From contig CAYWWK010000012.1 in the NCBI GenBank assembly GCA_964462135.1, positions 1-57,359 on the forward strand: a DNA stretch of 57,359 bases, written 5' to 3'. The translations under genes and the position numbers were made by a program. The DNA is from MGBC163016 sp964462135 (lineage in GTDB: Bacteria > Actinomycetota > Coriobacteriia > Coriobacteriales > Eggerthellaceae). Shown here piece by piece: positions 1 through 8,462 of this stretch. Within the stretch, counting starts at the first letter, position 1, and each line of letters starts with the position of its first letter. A model generated the notes under the pieces. That model made no database searches, had not been told where the DNA came from, and worked only from the letters and a program-made list of their open reading frames with translations.

Positions 1-161
1 CGCATCTGCCTGAGGGCACTGAGATGGTCATGCCGGGCGACAACGTCACCATCACTGGTGAGCTCATCCACCCGGTGGCCATGGAAGAGGGCCTCAAGTT
101 CGCTATCCGCGAAGGTGGTCGCACCGTTGGCTCTGGCCGCGTTACCAAGATCATCAAGTAG
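1..161 (+). CDS. tuf: Elongation factor Tu, C-terminal end (partial)
   Basis: This is the 3' end of the gene for EF-Tu, the GTPase that delivers aminoacyl-tRNA to the ribosome. The frame begins at base 3 and reads HLPEGTEMVMPGDN, then a stretch ending GGRTVGSGRVTKIIK and a TAG stop. That ending is the highly conserved last beta-barrel (domain 3) of EF-Tu. The G domain and domain 2 lie upstream of the window, so the start cannot be seen. The gene is followed by a strong hairpin and then rpmG, the usual bacterial order tuf-rpmG-secE-nusG. Confidence 0.97.
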   Translation, partial: HLPEGTEMVMPGDNVTITGELIHPVAMEEGLKFAIREGGRTVGSGRVTKIIK

Positions 162-180
162 CTGGTAGGTATCAACGTTT

Positions 181-217
181 CAGACCGGGTACGCTCCTTT
201 GGGAGCGGCCCGGTCTG
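181..217 (+). terminator. Strong hairpin after tuf, terminator-like
   Basis: CAGACCGGG (181-189) pairs perfectly with CCCGGTCTG (209-217). Inside it CGCTCC (192-197) pairs with GGAGCG (202-207), giving one long stem with a short loop. No T run follows, so it may be a weak or factor-dependent terminator, or an RNA-processing or stability hairpin that lets rpmG be expressed at a lower level than tuf. Confidence 0.55.
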
Positions 218-285
218 ACATGTAGGACATCCATGTGCAGATCTTCGAAGCTCGCAATGAAGGAATGAAGGTATAAGGAGAGCAA

Positions 286-435
286 ATGCGTACTCTGGTC
301 ACGATGGCGTGCACGGACTGCAAGCGCCGCAACTACACGACCACGAAGAATAAGCAGAACAATCCCGAGCGGCTCGAGTTCAAGAAGTATTGCAAATGGT
401 GCCGTCAGCACACTTTGCATCGCGAGACTCGGTAG
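286..435 (+). CDS. rpmG: Large ribosomal subunit protein bL33
   Basis: This 49-residue protein is bL33 of the 50S subunit. It begins MRTLVTMACTDCKRRNY and carries two CxxC pairs (CTDC near residue 9 and CKWC near residue 37). That makes it the zinc-binding C+ form, which implies dependence on zinc supply. Length and ending (HTLHRETR) fit the family. The ATG is preceded by AAGGAG at 275-280. It lies between the tuf hairpin and tRNA-Trp, the common actinobacterial and Firmicutes arrangement. The gene is below usual ORF-length cut-offs and easily missed. Confidence 0.95.
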   Translation: MRTLVTMACTDCKRRNYTTTKNKQNNPERLEFKKYCKWCRQHTLHRETR

Positions 436-465
436 GTTCGCTCGTTTTAGATAGCTGACTTGCAC

Positions 466-541
466 ACGCCAGTAGTTCAATTGGTAGAGCATCGGTCTCC
501 AAAACCGAAAGTTGAGGGTTCGAGTCCTTCCTGGCGTGCCA
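466..541 (+). tRNA. tRNA-Trp (anticodon CCA), CCA end encoded
   Basis: A full cloverleaf can be drawn by eye. Acceptor ACGCCAG (466-472) pairs with CTGGCGT (531-537). The D stem is GTTC/GAGC. The anticodon stem TCGGT/ACCGA carries loop CTCCAAA with anticodon CCA. The T stem is GAGGG/CCTTC with loop TTCGAGT. Base 538 is the discriminator and 539-541 encode the 3' CCA. It sits between rpmG and secE, a classic position for tRNA-Trp. Confidence 0.95.
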
Positions 542-554
542 TTTTTCAAGATCT

Positions 555-586
555 AAGCAGCCCTCTTTCCAAGGCTGCTTGTTTGA
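555..586 (+). terminator. Hairpin after tRNA-Trp
   Basis: AAGCAGCC (555-562) pairs perfectly with GGCTGCTT (573-580), followed by the partly T-rich GTTTGATGTT. It could attenuate transcription between the tRNA and secE or mark the tRNA 3' processing region. The T tract is interrupted, so termination would be partial. Confidence 0.5.
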
Positions 587-625
587 TGTTATAGCAGTTA
601 TGGAATAAGGTGCATAAGGACCTCT

Positions 626-1225
626 ATGGCAAAGAAATCCAAGACGCAAAGGGCTAAAGCCTCGGCCGCTCGTCAGGCTAGGAAAGCTGAGCGTGAACAG
701 CTTGATGCTGTCGAACAGGACCAGCCTCAAGCTGTAGACGCAGAAGAGAAGAAGCCCGAGAAGAAGGGCCTCTTCAAGAAGGCCGAGAAGGAGGAGAAGG
801 CGGAGCCAGCCAAATCTGCCGCCTCTGAGAAGAAGCTCAAGAAGTCTGAAGATAAACCGAAGAAGAAGCGCTTCCAGTTCTTCCGCGATGTGAAGGCCGA
901 ACTGAAGCGCGTCACATGGCCTACGCGTGTTGACGTCATGCGTTGGACGGGCGTGGTCATCGTTGCTCTCGTCTTCTTCGGTGCGTTTGTCGCGATTCTC
1001 GACAATCTGGTCATCACCCCTATCCTGATTCTCCTCTCAGGTGCGGACCCCTCGTCCATTGATTGGGGAAGCGTCTTCTCTGGTGGTGATTTCTCAACGG
1101 ATGGATCATCCGCCTCAGATGCCTCTTCGGCGGCTGACGTATCGAGTGATGCCGACTCTTCCGATGCCTCTGGCGCAGGCTCGGAGGATGGCCAGGCTCA
1201 ACAGGGCAGCACGGAGGATCAGTAA
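626..1225 (+). CDS. secE: Preprotein translocase subunit SecE, with long tails
   Basis: SecE clamps the SecY channel in the membrane. The family core lies at residues 83-137: FQFFRDVKAELKRVTWP, the conserved amphipathic segment, followed by one membrane helix. The protein is 199 residues, far longer than the roughly 60-80 of minimal SecE. Residues 1-82 are Lys/Ala/Glu-rich, as in some actinobacteria. Residues 138-199 are an acidic Ser/Asp/Ala tail with repeated DASS and SSDA units. With one helix and the N terminus inside, this tail would be outside the cell. The stop codon shares an A with the nusG ATG (TAATG), so the pair is translationally coupled. Confidence 0.93.
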   Translation: MAKKSKTQRAKASAARQARKAEREQLDAVEQDQPQAVDAEEKKPEKKGLFKKAEKEEKAEPAKSAASEKKLKKSEDKPKKKRFQFFRDVKAELKRVTWPTRVDVMRWTGVVIVALVFFGAFVAILDNLVITPILILLSGADPSSIDWGSVFSGGDFSTDGSSASDASSAADVSSDADSSDASGAGSEDGQAQQGSTEDQ

Positions 1226-1755
1226 TGGCAAGGAAATGGTACGTGCTCCATACCTATTCAGGGTATGAGAACAAGGTAAAGGACAACCTGCAGACCCGTA
1301 TCGAAACCATGGGTCTTGAGAACAACGTCTTCAAGATCGAGATACCCACCGAGAAGGTTTCTGAGATCAAGGAGGGCGGCCGCCGCAAGGAAACCGAGAA
1401 GAAGATCTTCCCTGGCTATGTGCTCGTGAAGATGGAGATGGATGATCGCAGTTGGGCCGCTGTCCGCAATACGCCGGGAGTCACCGGGTTCGTGGGAAGT
1501 CAGGGCAATCCGTCCCCGCTCACCCGTGAGGAATACAACAAGATCATGCGCCGCGCCAGCGTCGATGCGCCCAAGAAGACCACGACCAGCATGGAAGTGG
1601 GGCAGTCGGTGCACGTGGTTTCAGGGCCTTTGAAGGATTTCGATGGCAAGGTTTCCGAAGTCATGCCCGATGCAGGCAAGGTGAAGGTCATGGTGTCCAT
1701 CTTCGGTCGTGAGACTCCAGTCGAGCTCACGTTCGAGCAGGTGGAAAAGATCTAG
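1225..1755 (+). CDS. nusG: Transcription termination/antitermination protein NusG
   Basis: NusG binds the RNA polymerase clamp and modulates elongation, pausing and Rho-dependent termination. The 176-residue protein begins MARKWYVLHTYSGYENKVK, a canonical NGN-domain start. It contains IFPGYVLVKMEMDD and NTPGVTGFVGS in the NGN domain. It ends with a KOW domain (GQSVHVVSGPLKDFDGKV) and the conserved terminus PVELTFEQVEKI. Length is standard. The ATG overlaps the secE stop by one base. The next gene, rplK, starts after 112 bases in which I see no clear terminator. Confidence 0.97.
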   Translation: MARKWYVLHTYSGYENKVKDNLQTRIETMGLENNVFKIEIPTEKVSEIKEGGRRKETEKKIFPGYVLVKMEMDDRSWAAVRNTPGVTGFVGSQGNPSPLTREEYNKIMRRASVDAPKKTTTSMEVGQSVHVVSGPLKDFDGKVSEVMPDAGKVKVMVSIFGRETPVELTFEQVEKI

Positions 1756-1867
1756 CTCACAGTGCTCGGCTTGATTCGAGTGCCCGCGTGGACCGGGGCT
1801 TCTCATTCGATGAAAGCCAGGCTTGTGGATATACGGAACATGAAACGTCAAGTGAGGTAAAGGAAAA

Positions 1868-2386
1868 ATGGCTGACAAGAACGTAACGGGATTCATCAAG
1901 CTCCAGATCCCGGCCGGTGCTGCGAATCCGGCACCCCCCGTTGGTCCTGCTCTTGGTGCTCAGGGCGTCAACATCATGCAGTTCTGCCAAGCATTCAATG
2001 CGCAGACGCAAGATCAGGCCGGCACTATCATTCCGGTTGAGATCACGGTATATGAGGACAAGTCCTTCGATTTCATCTGCAAGACTCCTCCGGCTGCCGT
2101 GCTCATCAAGGAGAAGCTTGGTATTGAAAGCGGAGCAGGCATTCCGCAGCTGCAGACTGTGGGCACGCTGACCGATGCCCAGCTCACCGAGATCGCTGAG
2201 ATCAAGATGCCTGATCTGAACGCCAACGACATCGACGCTGCCAAGGAGATCATCGCTGGTACTGCCCGTTCCATGGGCGTTCGCATCGAGGGCCGCGAAC
2301 TCAAGAAGAAGTACGAGGTCACGCGCAAGCTGGCCGCTCTCCTCAAGGGTGAGTCCGTCGATGATGGAGAGGGAAGCGCTGCATAG
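1868..2386 (+). CDS. rplK: Large ribosomal subunit protein uL11, C-terminally extended
   Basis: uL11 forms the GTPase-associated centre with 23S rRNA. The proline-rich N-terminal segment (PAGAANPAPPVGPALG) and the rRNA-binding segment around GTARSMG are both present. The protein is 172 residues against the usual 140-145. The extra 28 or so residues follow GTARSMGVRIEG and form a charged tail ending DDGEGSAA. No frameshift is evident, because codon use stays normal to the stop. A purine-rich AAAGGAAAA site precedes the ATG. It forms the usual pair with rplA, but rplJ and rplL do not follow. Confidence 0.95.
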   Translation: MADKNVTGFIKLQIPAGAANPAPPVGPALGAQGVNIMQFCQAFNAQTQDQAGTIIPVEITVYEDKSFDFICKTPPAAVLIKEKLGIESGAGIPQLQTVGTLTDAQLTEIAEIKMPDLNANDIDAAKEIIAGTARSMGVRIEGRELKKKYEVTRKLAALLKGESVDDGEGSAA

Positions 2387-2458
2387 GCGTTTGCTAGGTA
2401 GGAAGTGGGAGAGCGGACTGGTGTGTCTGCTCGCCATACACCACGAAAGGATTGAAAG

Positions 2459-3172
2459 ATGACAAAGAGATCCAAGAAGTACAAGGCGGCATTCGCAGAG
2501 GTGCCTGAAGCGGAAGTAGCCCCCATCGAGGCCATGAAGATCGTGAAGGAGATCTCCACGGCGAACTTCGATGAGACGGTGACCGGTGATTTCCGTCTTG
2601 GCATCGATACCCGTCAGGCAGACCAGCAGCTTCGCGGCACGGTGAGCCTGCCCCATGGTTCTGGCAAAACGGTGCGCGTGGCGGTATTCGCCGAAGGTGA
2701 GGCTGCCAAGGCGGCAGAGGAAGCCGGGGCAGATATCGTCGGCACTGAAGAGCTCACCGAGCAGATCAACCGCGGTGAATTCAACTTCGATGCCGCTGTG
2801 GCGACGCCTGATCAGATGGGCAAGGTTGGCAAGCTGGGAAAGGTACTGGGTCCCCGTGGTCTGATGCCGAACCCCAAACTGGGCACCGTCACCAACGATG
2901 TGACCAAGGCCATCAATGAGCTCAAAGGCGGTCGTGTGGAATACCGTGCCGACCGCTATGGCATCTGCCATGTCATCCTTGGCAAGAAGAGCTTCTCCGC
3001 TGAGGACCTCGCCGAGAACTATGGAGCCGTCTACGATGAGATCATTCGCATGAAGCCGGCTGCCGCCAAGGGCAAGTATGTGAAGTCCATCACCGTGTCC
3101 TCCACTATGAGCCCGGGCGTTTCTGTTGACCCTGCAGTTCAGCGCAACTATGCGGAGGCTGTTGAGGAATAA
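2459..3172 (+). CDS. rplA: Large ribosomal subunit protein uL1
   Basis: uL1 forms the mobile L1 stalk at the ribosomal E site and in many bacteria represses its own operon by binding the rplK leader. The 237-residue length is normal. Recognisable segments are RQADQQLRGTVSLPHGSGK, LGKVLGPRGLMPNPKLGTV and the C-terminal SITVSSTMSPGVSVD. Start: ATG after GAAAGGATTGAAAG. A hairpin with a T-rich trailer follows at 3198-3236, so the ribosomal transcription unit probably ends here without rplJ and rplL. Confidence 0.96.
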   Translation: MTKRSKKYKAAFAEVPEAEVAPIEAMKIVKEISTANFDETVTGDFRLGIDTRQADQQLRGTVSLPHGSGKTVRVAVFAEGEAAKAAEEAGADIVGTEELTEQINRGEFNFDAAVATPDQMGKVGKLGKVLGPRGLMPNPKLGTVTNDVTKAINELKGGRVEYRADRYGICHVILGKKSFSAEDLAENYGAVYDEIIRMKPAAAKGKYVKSITVSSTMSPGVSVDPAVQRNYAEAVEE

Positions 3173-3197
3173 CCCCTCGTTCCGTATACCGTATGGG

Positions 3198-3236
3198 TGC
3201 GCCGTGTCTTGATTCAGATGCGGCGCATTTCATTTT
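3198..3236 (+). terminator. Probable intrinsic terminator after rplA
   Basis: TGCGCCG (3198-3204) pairs perfectly with CGGCGCA (3221-3227), followed by TTTCATTTT. It lies between the rplA stop and the nadK start, so nadK would depend on read-through or its own promoter. The loop is long (16 bases), which weakens the call slightly. Confidence 0.6.
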
Positions 3237-3265
3237 GAAGGCCCGTGATCGAAGAAGGCGATTTG

Positions 3266-4135
3266 ATGAATGTCCTTATCGTGAGGAATCAAGCGAACGG
3301 CAAAGCTAATGAAGCCGCCTTTTCGCTGTGCGCCTTCCTTGAAGCGCAAGGCTGTGATCCTCTGATCCTGAACGCCGAGGATCTGTTCGGCATTCAGCGA
3401 CGTCAGCGTCTGCGTGAGGACTTTGCTATGCGGCCCGACCTCACCGTCGTGCTTGGTGGGGATGGAACCATCATTCGCACCGCTTCGTTTTTGCAGGGAA
3501 CGGAATCTCCTATTCTGGGGATCAATTTCGGTCATCTGGGATTCTTGGCCAATGACAGCGACGAAGGCGTGCTGGATTTGGTCAGTCGCGCCTTGGCCGA
3601 TGAGCTTTATCATTCAAGGCGCTCATGCCTTGCCGTCTCGGTCGAATGCGAAGGGCGGGAATCCTCACTCGATCTGTTTGCCGTCAACGAGCTGGCGCTT
3701 ACCCGAGGGACGGTTGGCAGGACCATCGAATGCGACCTGATGATCTCCGATGTGAAGATCGCACGGCTCAAAGGCGATGGCGTGATCGTCGCATCTGCCA
3801 CCGGATCAACGGGATATGCCCTGGCGGCGGGTGGTCCTTTGGTGACCCCCGGATTCTCCGGCATGATCGTGCAGCCTCTTGTGCCCCATACCTTGATGTC
3901 GCGGGCAATGCTGACCGATTCCAATGACATCGTTGAGGTGAGACCCGTGCGGGAAGAGGATGAGAAGGCCGCCACGCTCACTCTTGACGGAGATACGGCC
4001 GAATTGGACAGCCCCGTCTCCTCGGTGCAGGTTAAGCGTTCACCTGACACGATCACGCTGCTCTATGCGCATCGCGATCATTTCCTTGGATACTCAGCGC
4101 AGAAGTTCTTCGGCATGCAGTCAGCCGTCGTCTGA
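3266..4135 (+). CDS. nadK: NAD kinase
   Basis: NAD kinase phosphorylates NAD to NADP. The family signature GGDGT is at residues 64-68, followed by GINFGHLGFLAN. A later AVNELAL segment and GSTGYALAAGGPLVTP match the NE and glycine-rich substrate-binding motifs. The protein is 289 residues from this ATG, within the family range. I chose the ATG at 3266 because GAAGAAGG lies at a good distance upstream and the usual N terminus MNVLIVRN begins there. An in-frame GTG at 3245 would add seven residues. It converges with the UPF0371 gene, with only ten bases between stops. Confidence 0.94.
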   Translation: MNVLIVRNQANGKANEAAFSLCAFLEAQGCDPLILNAEDLFGIQRRQRLREDFAMRPDLTVVLGGDGTIIRTASFLQGTESPILGINFGHLGFLANDSDEGVLDLVSRALADELYHSRRSCLAVSVECEGRESSLDLFAVNELALTRGTVGRTIECDLMISDVKIARLKGDGVIVASATGSTGYALAAGGPLVTPGFSGMIVQPLVPHTLMSRAMLTDSNDIVEVRPVREEDEKAATLTLDGDTAELDSPVSSVQVKRSPDTITLLYAHRDHFLGYSAQKFFGMQSAVV

Positions 4136-4145
4136 GATGCACGCA

Positions 4146-5627
4146 TCACTTGTGGTAGTAGCGATGCTGCTCGAACTTCGGTTCGCAGCACACGTTCACG
4201 CCAAGCGTTCGATAGAGCTTCTCATCAGTGCCTGAGATGATGACGGAGAAGTAGGCATCACAGCCACGAAGCTTGTCTGCATTGTCTATCAGTTTCTCTG
4301 CAAGGGGGTTTTCGGCGGAACTGACCGAAAGCGCCAACAGCGTCTCATCTGAGTGCAGACGGGGGTTGGTGTTCCCCAGATGTGCGGTTTTCAGATGGCA
4401 GATGGGTTCAAGGACGTCATCGGAAATGACATCCACATCGTCATCAACGCCTGATACGCCCTTGAGGGCATTCATGAGAAGCGCGGAGGCTGCTCCAAGG
4501 AGGTTTCCCGTCTTGCCGGTGACCACTGATCCATCAGGAAGCACCATGGCTCCTGCTGGACCCCCCGTCATTTCCGCTTTGAGCAGACAGGCGGACCGAG
4601 CGGGGGAGAGGTTCGTGGTGATACCCGCCTGATTCATGAGGATCTCGATCTTCTCCAAGGCCTTCTGGCCAGAACCTGTGCGTTTGACTTCTGTGGCCGC
4701 GGTGAAATAGCGACGGACGATCTCTTCCTCAGCGGCTTTGCGGCAGGCCTCATCGTCTTCGATGGCAAGACCCGCCATGTTGACGCCCATGTCAGTCGGG
4801 CTCTTGTAGGGGCATTCTCCCATGATGCGTTCCATGGTCGAGCGAAGAACGGGGAAAATGTCGACATCCCGGTTGTAGTTCACGGTGGTTTCACCATAGG
4901 CATCCAAATGGAAGGGGTCGATGATGTTGTTGTCATCAAGGTCAGCGGTGGCAGCCTCGTAGGCGATGTTGACAGGATGGGTGAGGGGCAGATTCCATAC
5001 GGGAAAGGTTTCGTATTTGGCATAGCCTGCGACGATGCCGCGTTTGAACTCATGGTACAGCTGGGAGAGGCAAGTTGCCATCTTTCCTGAACCAGGGCCG
5101 GGAGCCGTCACCACCACCAAGGGCCTCGTCGTCTCGATGAATTCATTGCGCCCGAAGCCCTCCTCACTCACGATATGGTCTATGTCGTGGGGATAGCCGG
5201 CGATGGGGTAGTGGAGATAGCTGGTGATGCCCATATCGGTGATGCGGCGACGGAAGGCATCGGCATCAGGTTGGTTCTCATAGCGGGTGATGACCACGCT
5301 GCCGATCAAAAATCCCATCGATCGAAAGATATCCATCAGGCGCAATACATCCTCGTCGTAGGTAATTCCCAGATCTCCGCGTATCTTCGACTTCTCGATA
5401 TCGTTGGCATTGATGGCGATGACGATCTCAACCTCGTCGGACATGGATTGCAGCATGCGTATCTTGGAGTCAGGTTCGAATCCCGGCAGCACGCGCGATG
5501 CGTGATAGTCATCGAAGAGCTTTCCACCGAATTCCAGGTACAGCTTTCCACCGAAGCGATCTATCCGTTCCTTGATATGCTCGGCTTGCAGCGTGATGTA
5601 CTTGTCATTGTTGAATCCATTCCTCAT
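4146..5627 (-). CDS. UPF0371 / DUF1846 family protein
   Basis: I recognise this as the UPF0371 (DUF1846) family, large soluble proteins of about 490-500 residues with no settled function. The 493-residue length is typical. Family-like segments include AEHIKERIDRFGGKLYLEFG near the N terminus, a phosphate-binding-like APGPGSGKMATCLSQ near residue 175, and KSPTDMGVNMAG. The ATG is preceded on its strand by AGGAGG. The gene is transcribed alone, divergent from pyrG and convergent with nadK. There is no signal peptide or membrane segment. Confidence 0.88.
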   Translation of the reverse strand: MRNGFNNDKYITLQAEHIKERIDRFGGKLYLEFGGKLFDDYHASRVLPGFEPDSKIRMLQSMSDEVEIVIAINANDIEKSKIRGDLGITYDEDVLRLMDIFRSMGFLIGSVVITRYENQPDADAFRRRITDMGITSYLHYPIAGYPHDIDHIVSEEGFGRNEFIETTRPLVVVTAPGPGSGKMATCLSQLYHEFKRGIVAGYAKYETFPVWNLPLTHPVNIAYEAATADLDDNNIIDPFHLDAYGETTVNYNRDVDIFPVLRSTMERIMGECPYKSPTDMGVNMAGLAIEDDEACRKAAEEEIVRRYFTAATEVKRTGSGQKALEKIEILMNQAGITTNLSPARSACLLKAEMTGGPAGAMVLPDGSVVTGKTGNLLGAASALLMNALKGVSGVDDDVDVISDDVLEPICHLKTAHLGNTNPRLHSDETLLALSVSSAENPLAEKLIDNADKLRGCDAYFSVIISGTDEKLYRTLGVNVCCEPKFEQHRYYHK

Positions 5628-5805
5628 GTGACCTCCTGAGGAGAAACGCGTCAGCAGTGGCTTCCTAGATTATAGATGCTTCATCATCAACATCTGTTAA
5701 GGAGATGTAAAAGCACCCGGGCAACGTCGCTATGCCACGAGCGCGCGTTGTAAACTTCTCGAATGAGGGTGGGAAAGCCATGTTCAAGTCATAAGGAGGC
5801 CTTCT

Positions 5806-7419
5806 GTGGCGAAGTTCATCTTTGTAACCGGTGGAGTGGTCTCATCGCTTGGGAAGGGCATCACCGCCGCCTCTTTGGGTCACCTTCTCAAGGCGCGTGG
5901 ATACAAGGTGACCATGCAGAAGATGGATCCGTATCTCAACGTCGACCCGGGCACCATGAGTCCCTTCCAGCATGGGGAGGTGTTCGTCACTGAAGATGGG
6001 CATGAGGGTGATCTTGATCTGGGGCATTATGAGCGCTTCATCGATGAGGATCTCACGCGCGAATCGAACTTCACCCAAGGGTCCATCTATCAAAGCCTCA
6101 TCTCGTCTGAGCGTCATGGTGATTTTCTGGGGGGCACCGTTCAGGTCATTCCCCATGTGACCGAAGCCATCAAGGATCGGCTTCGCCGGATAGCCGAGCG
6201 GACCCAGGCTGACATCGTCATCTCCGAGATAGGCGGTACGATCGGAGATATCGAATCGCTTCCGTTCATCGAAGCTGCTCGCCAGTTCAAGAAGGAACAC
6301 GGTGTGGGGGAGGTGATCTTCATCCATGTCACCCTGGTTCCCTACATCGCCGCGGCCCATGAGGTGAAGACCAAACCCACCCAGCATTCGGTGAAGGAGC
6401 TGAGGAGCCTTGGCGTGCAACCCGATTTCATCGTCTGCCGCTCTGATCATGAGATCACGAAGGCCGTGCGCGACAAGATCGCCCTGTTCTGTGACGTGGC
6501 ACCTGAAGAGGTGATCGCCTGCACGGATGCGGATTCGATCTACGAGGTGCCCATCATGCTCTATGAGCAGGGATTCGACGCCATGGTCCTGAACAAGATG
6601 TGCCTTCCTCCCAATCGGGCAGATCTTTCCGCCCTGACTGGCTTTCTGAATGCCATGCATGCCTGTACGCATGCGGTGTCCATCGCCATCGTGGGGAAGT
6701 ACACCCAGCTTCCCGATGCGTATCTCTCGGTGATAGAGGCACTCAAGGCGGCAGGGGTGTCAGAGGGGGCCGAGGTGAATGTGACGCTGATCGACGGCGA
6801 GGAGTTGGACGAGGACTCTGTTGAGGAAGCGCTGGAAGCCTATGATGGCATCGTCGTGCCAGGAGGCTTTGGCAATCGTGCTTTCGAGGGCAAGATGGCC
6901 ACGGCTGGCTATGCTCGCCAGCACAACGTTCCCTTTCTGGGCATCTGCCTGGGAATGCAGGCGGCTGTCTGCGAGTTCGCCCGCAACGTCGCTTCGATCA
7001 AGGGAGCAACCTCTGCGGAGTTCGAGCAGAAAGCCGATAATCCGGTCATCGATCTCATGCCTTCCCAGGCAGGGGTCACCGACAAGGGCGCAACCATGCG
7101 CCTGGGTGCATACCCTTGCGATCTGATGGAGGGAACGAAGGTCCATGAAGCCTATGGAGCGGAGACGGTCTGGGAGCGGCATCGCCATCGCTTTGAAGTG
7201 AACAACGACTATCGCAAGCAGCTCATGGACGCGGGGCTGACGATCTCAGGCGTGTCGCCGGATGAACGGCTTGTGGAGATGATAGAGCTCTCTGATCTTG
7301 ATTGGTTCGTGGGAACGCAGTCGCATCCTGAGTTCAAAAGCAGGCCAACGCGCCCCCATCCTCTGTTCAAGGGGCTCATCCATGCTGCGGTGAGCCGACA
7401 GCATGGTCTTGGCATGTGA
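5806..7419 (+). CDS. pyrG: CTP synthase
   Basis: CTP synthase makes CTP from UTP, ATP and glutamine, the last step of pyrimidine ribonucleotide synthesis. The N-terminal synthase domain opens KFIFVTGGVVSSLGKGITAA and contains DPYLNVDPGTMSPFQHGEVF. The C-terminal class I glutaminase has GICLGMQ, with the nucleophile at Cys381, and SHPEFKSRP near the end supplying the His/Glu pair. The 537-residue length is standard. The start is GTG at 5806 with a strong AAGGAGG at 5792-5798. xerD follows after 23 bases and may be cotranscribed. Confidence 0.97.
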   Translation: MAKFIFVTGGVVSSLGKGITAASLGHLLKARGYKVTMQKMDPYLNVDPGTMSPFQHGEVFVTEDGHEGDLDLGHYERFIDEDLTRESNFTQGSIYQSLISSERHGDFLGGTVQVIPHVTEAIKDRLRRIAERTQADIVISEIGGTIGDIESLPFIEAARQFKKEHGVGEVIFIHVTLVPYIAAAHEVKTKPTQHSVKELRSLGVQPDFIVCRSDHEITKAVRDKIALFCDVAPEEVIACTDADSIYEVPIMLYEQGFDAMVLNKMCLPPNRADLSALTGFLNAMHACTHAVSIAIVGKYTQLPDAYLSVIEALKAAGVSEGAEVNVTLIDGEELDEDSVEEALEAYDGIVVPGGFGNRAFEGKMATAGYARQHNVPFLGICLGMQAAVCEFARNVASIKGATSAEFEQKADNPVIDLMPSQAGVTDKGATMRLGAYPCDLMEGTKVHEAYGAETVWERHRHRFEVNNDYRKQLMDAGLTISGVSPDERLVEMIELSDLDWFVGTQSHPEFKSRPTRPHPLFKGLIHAAVSRQHGLGM

Positions 7420-7442
7420 GCCTGGGGACGGAATGACATGCG

Positions 7443-8366
7443 ATGAATCTGGCGTCAGCAATCGATGAGTATCTTCTTCATCTTCGCATCGAACGCGGGT
7501 TGGCATCAAGCACCTTGGCTGAGTATCGCAGGGATCTTGAGCGATACCGCCTCTTCATGGAGGAGATGTCCATCTCGGCTCCTGATGGGATAACCCCTGA
7601 TGAGGTTTCCCTGTTCCAGCAGTCGCTTTTCAAGGCTGGTGAGGCGCCCACTACCGTGAAGCGGCGCATATCGGCAGTCAAGGGCTTTCATCGGTTTTGC
7701 CTCTCAGAGGGGCTGACATCGAAGAATCCCACTGCTCCCATTCCCGTTCCCAATACCCCTGACCGTCTGCCGGATGTGATTTCCATCGAGGATGCGTGCA
7801 GGCTGCTTGATTCCATCTGTGAACCGGAGCCCGCAAAGGTGCGCGATCGCGCCATGCTTGAGGTGCTCTACGGATGCGGTTTGCGCGCAAGCGAGGTTTG
7901 CGGGCTGAACGTGCAGGACGTCTTTCTGGAGGAAGGATTCCTGCGCGTGTTCGGAAAGGGGTCGAAGGAACGCCTGGTACCCATCTCGGGCACCGCATTG
8001 CAGGCTTTGAGCGAGTATCTGTCGAAGACGAGGGCGCAGATATCCCTCAAGGCGGCGGTTTCTGACGTTGACAGCCTGGAAGCCGTCTTCCTCAACATGC
8101 GCGGCAGGCGCATCACCCGTCAGGGTCTGTACAAGATCGTGGGCATGGCGGGTGAGGCGATCGGGCTCCATGGATTGCATCCCCACACCCTTCGCCACTC
8201 CTTCGCAACTCATATGCTCAATGGCGGAGCTGATCTGCGTGTGATCCAAGAGATACTCGGTCACTCGGATATCTCGACCACTCAGATATACACCCATGTG
8301 GACAGGCAGCATCTGCGCGAGGAGTATCTGGCGGCCCATCCGCGCGCTTCCAAGCCTTCCCGGTGA
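7443..8366 (+). CDS. xerD: Tyrosine recombinase XerD-like
   Basis: This is a site-specific tyrosine recombinase of the Xer type, which resolves chromosome dimers at dif. The N-terminal SAM-like domain reads IDEYLLHLRIERGLASSTL, closer to XerD than XerC. Catalytic residues are visible: Arg148 in GLRASE, the Lys of GKGSKERLVPI, His248-x-x-Arg251 in HTLRHSF, the His of LGHSDIS and the nucleophile Tyr283 in QIYTHVD. The 307-residue length is typical. There is no phage or integron context, so a housekeeping role is most likely. The XerC/XerD assignment is tentative because no partner gene is visible. Confidence 0.88.
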   Translation: MNLASAIDEYLLHLRIERGLASSTLAEYRRDLERYRLFMEEMSISAPDGITPDEVSLFQQSLFKAGEAPTTVKRRISAVKGFHRFCLSEGLTSKNPTAPIPVPNTPDRLPDVISIEDACRLLDSICEPEPAKVRDRAMLEVLYGCGLRASEVCGLNVQDVFLEEGFLRVFGKGSKERLVPISGTALQALSEYLSKTRAQISLKAAVSDVDSLEAVFLNMRGRRITRQGLYKIVGMAGEAIGLHGLHPHTLRHSFATHMLNGGADLRVIQEILGHSDISTTQIYTHVDRQHLREEYLAAHPRASKPSR

Positions 8367-8462
8367 CGATTCCTCCAGCAATTCAGCCTTCCGTCTGTGA
8401 CCATGCGGCTATGATACAATCTTAAAACGACTGTACGCTTATAACCGAGAGGGCATCACCAC

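Noticed and set aside
1757..2971. A 404-codon frame on the minus strand across rplK and rplA
   Set aside because: Antisense shadow of two certain ribosomal protein genes; its translation has no family character.
7443..8366. Prophage integrase reading of the tyrosine recombinase
   Set aside because: No phage genes or attachment repeats nearby and the N terminus is XerD-like; housekeeping Xer is simpler.
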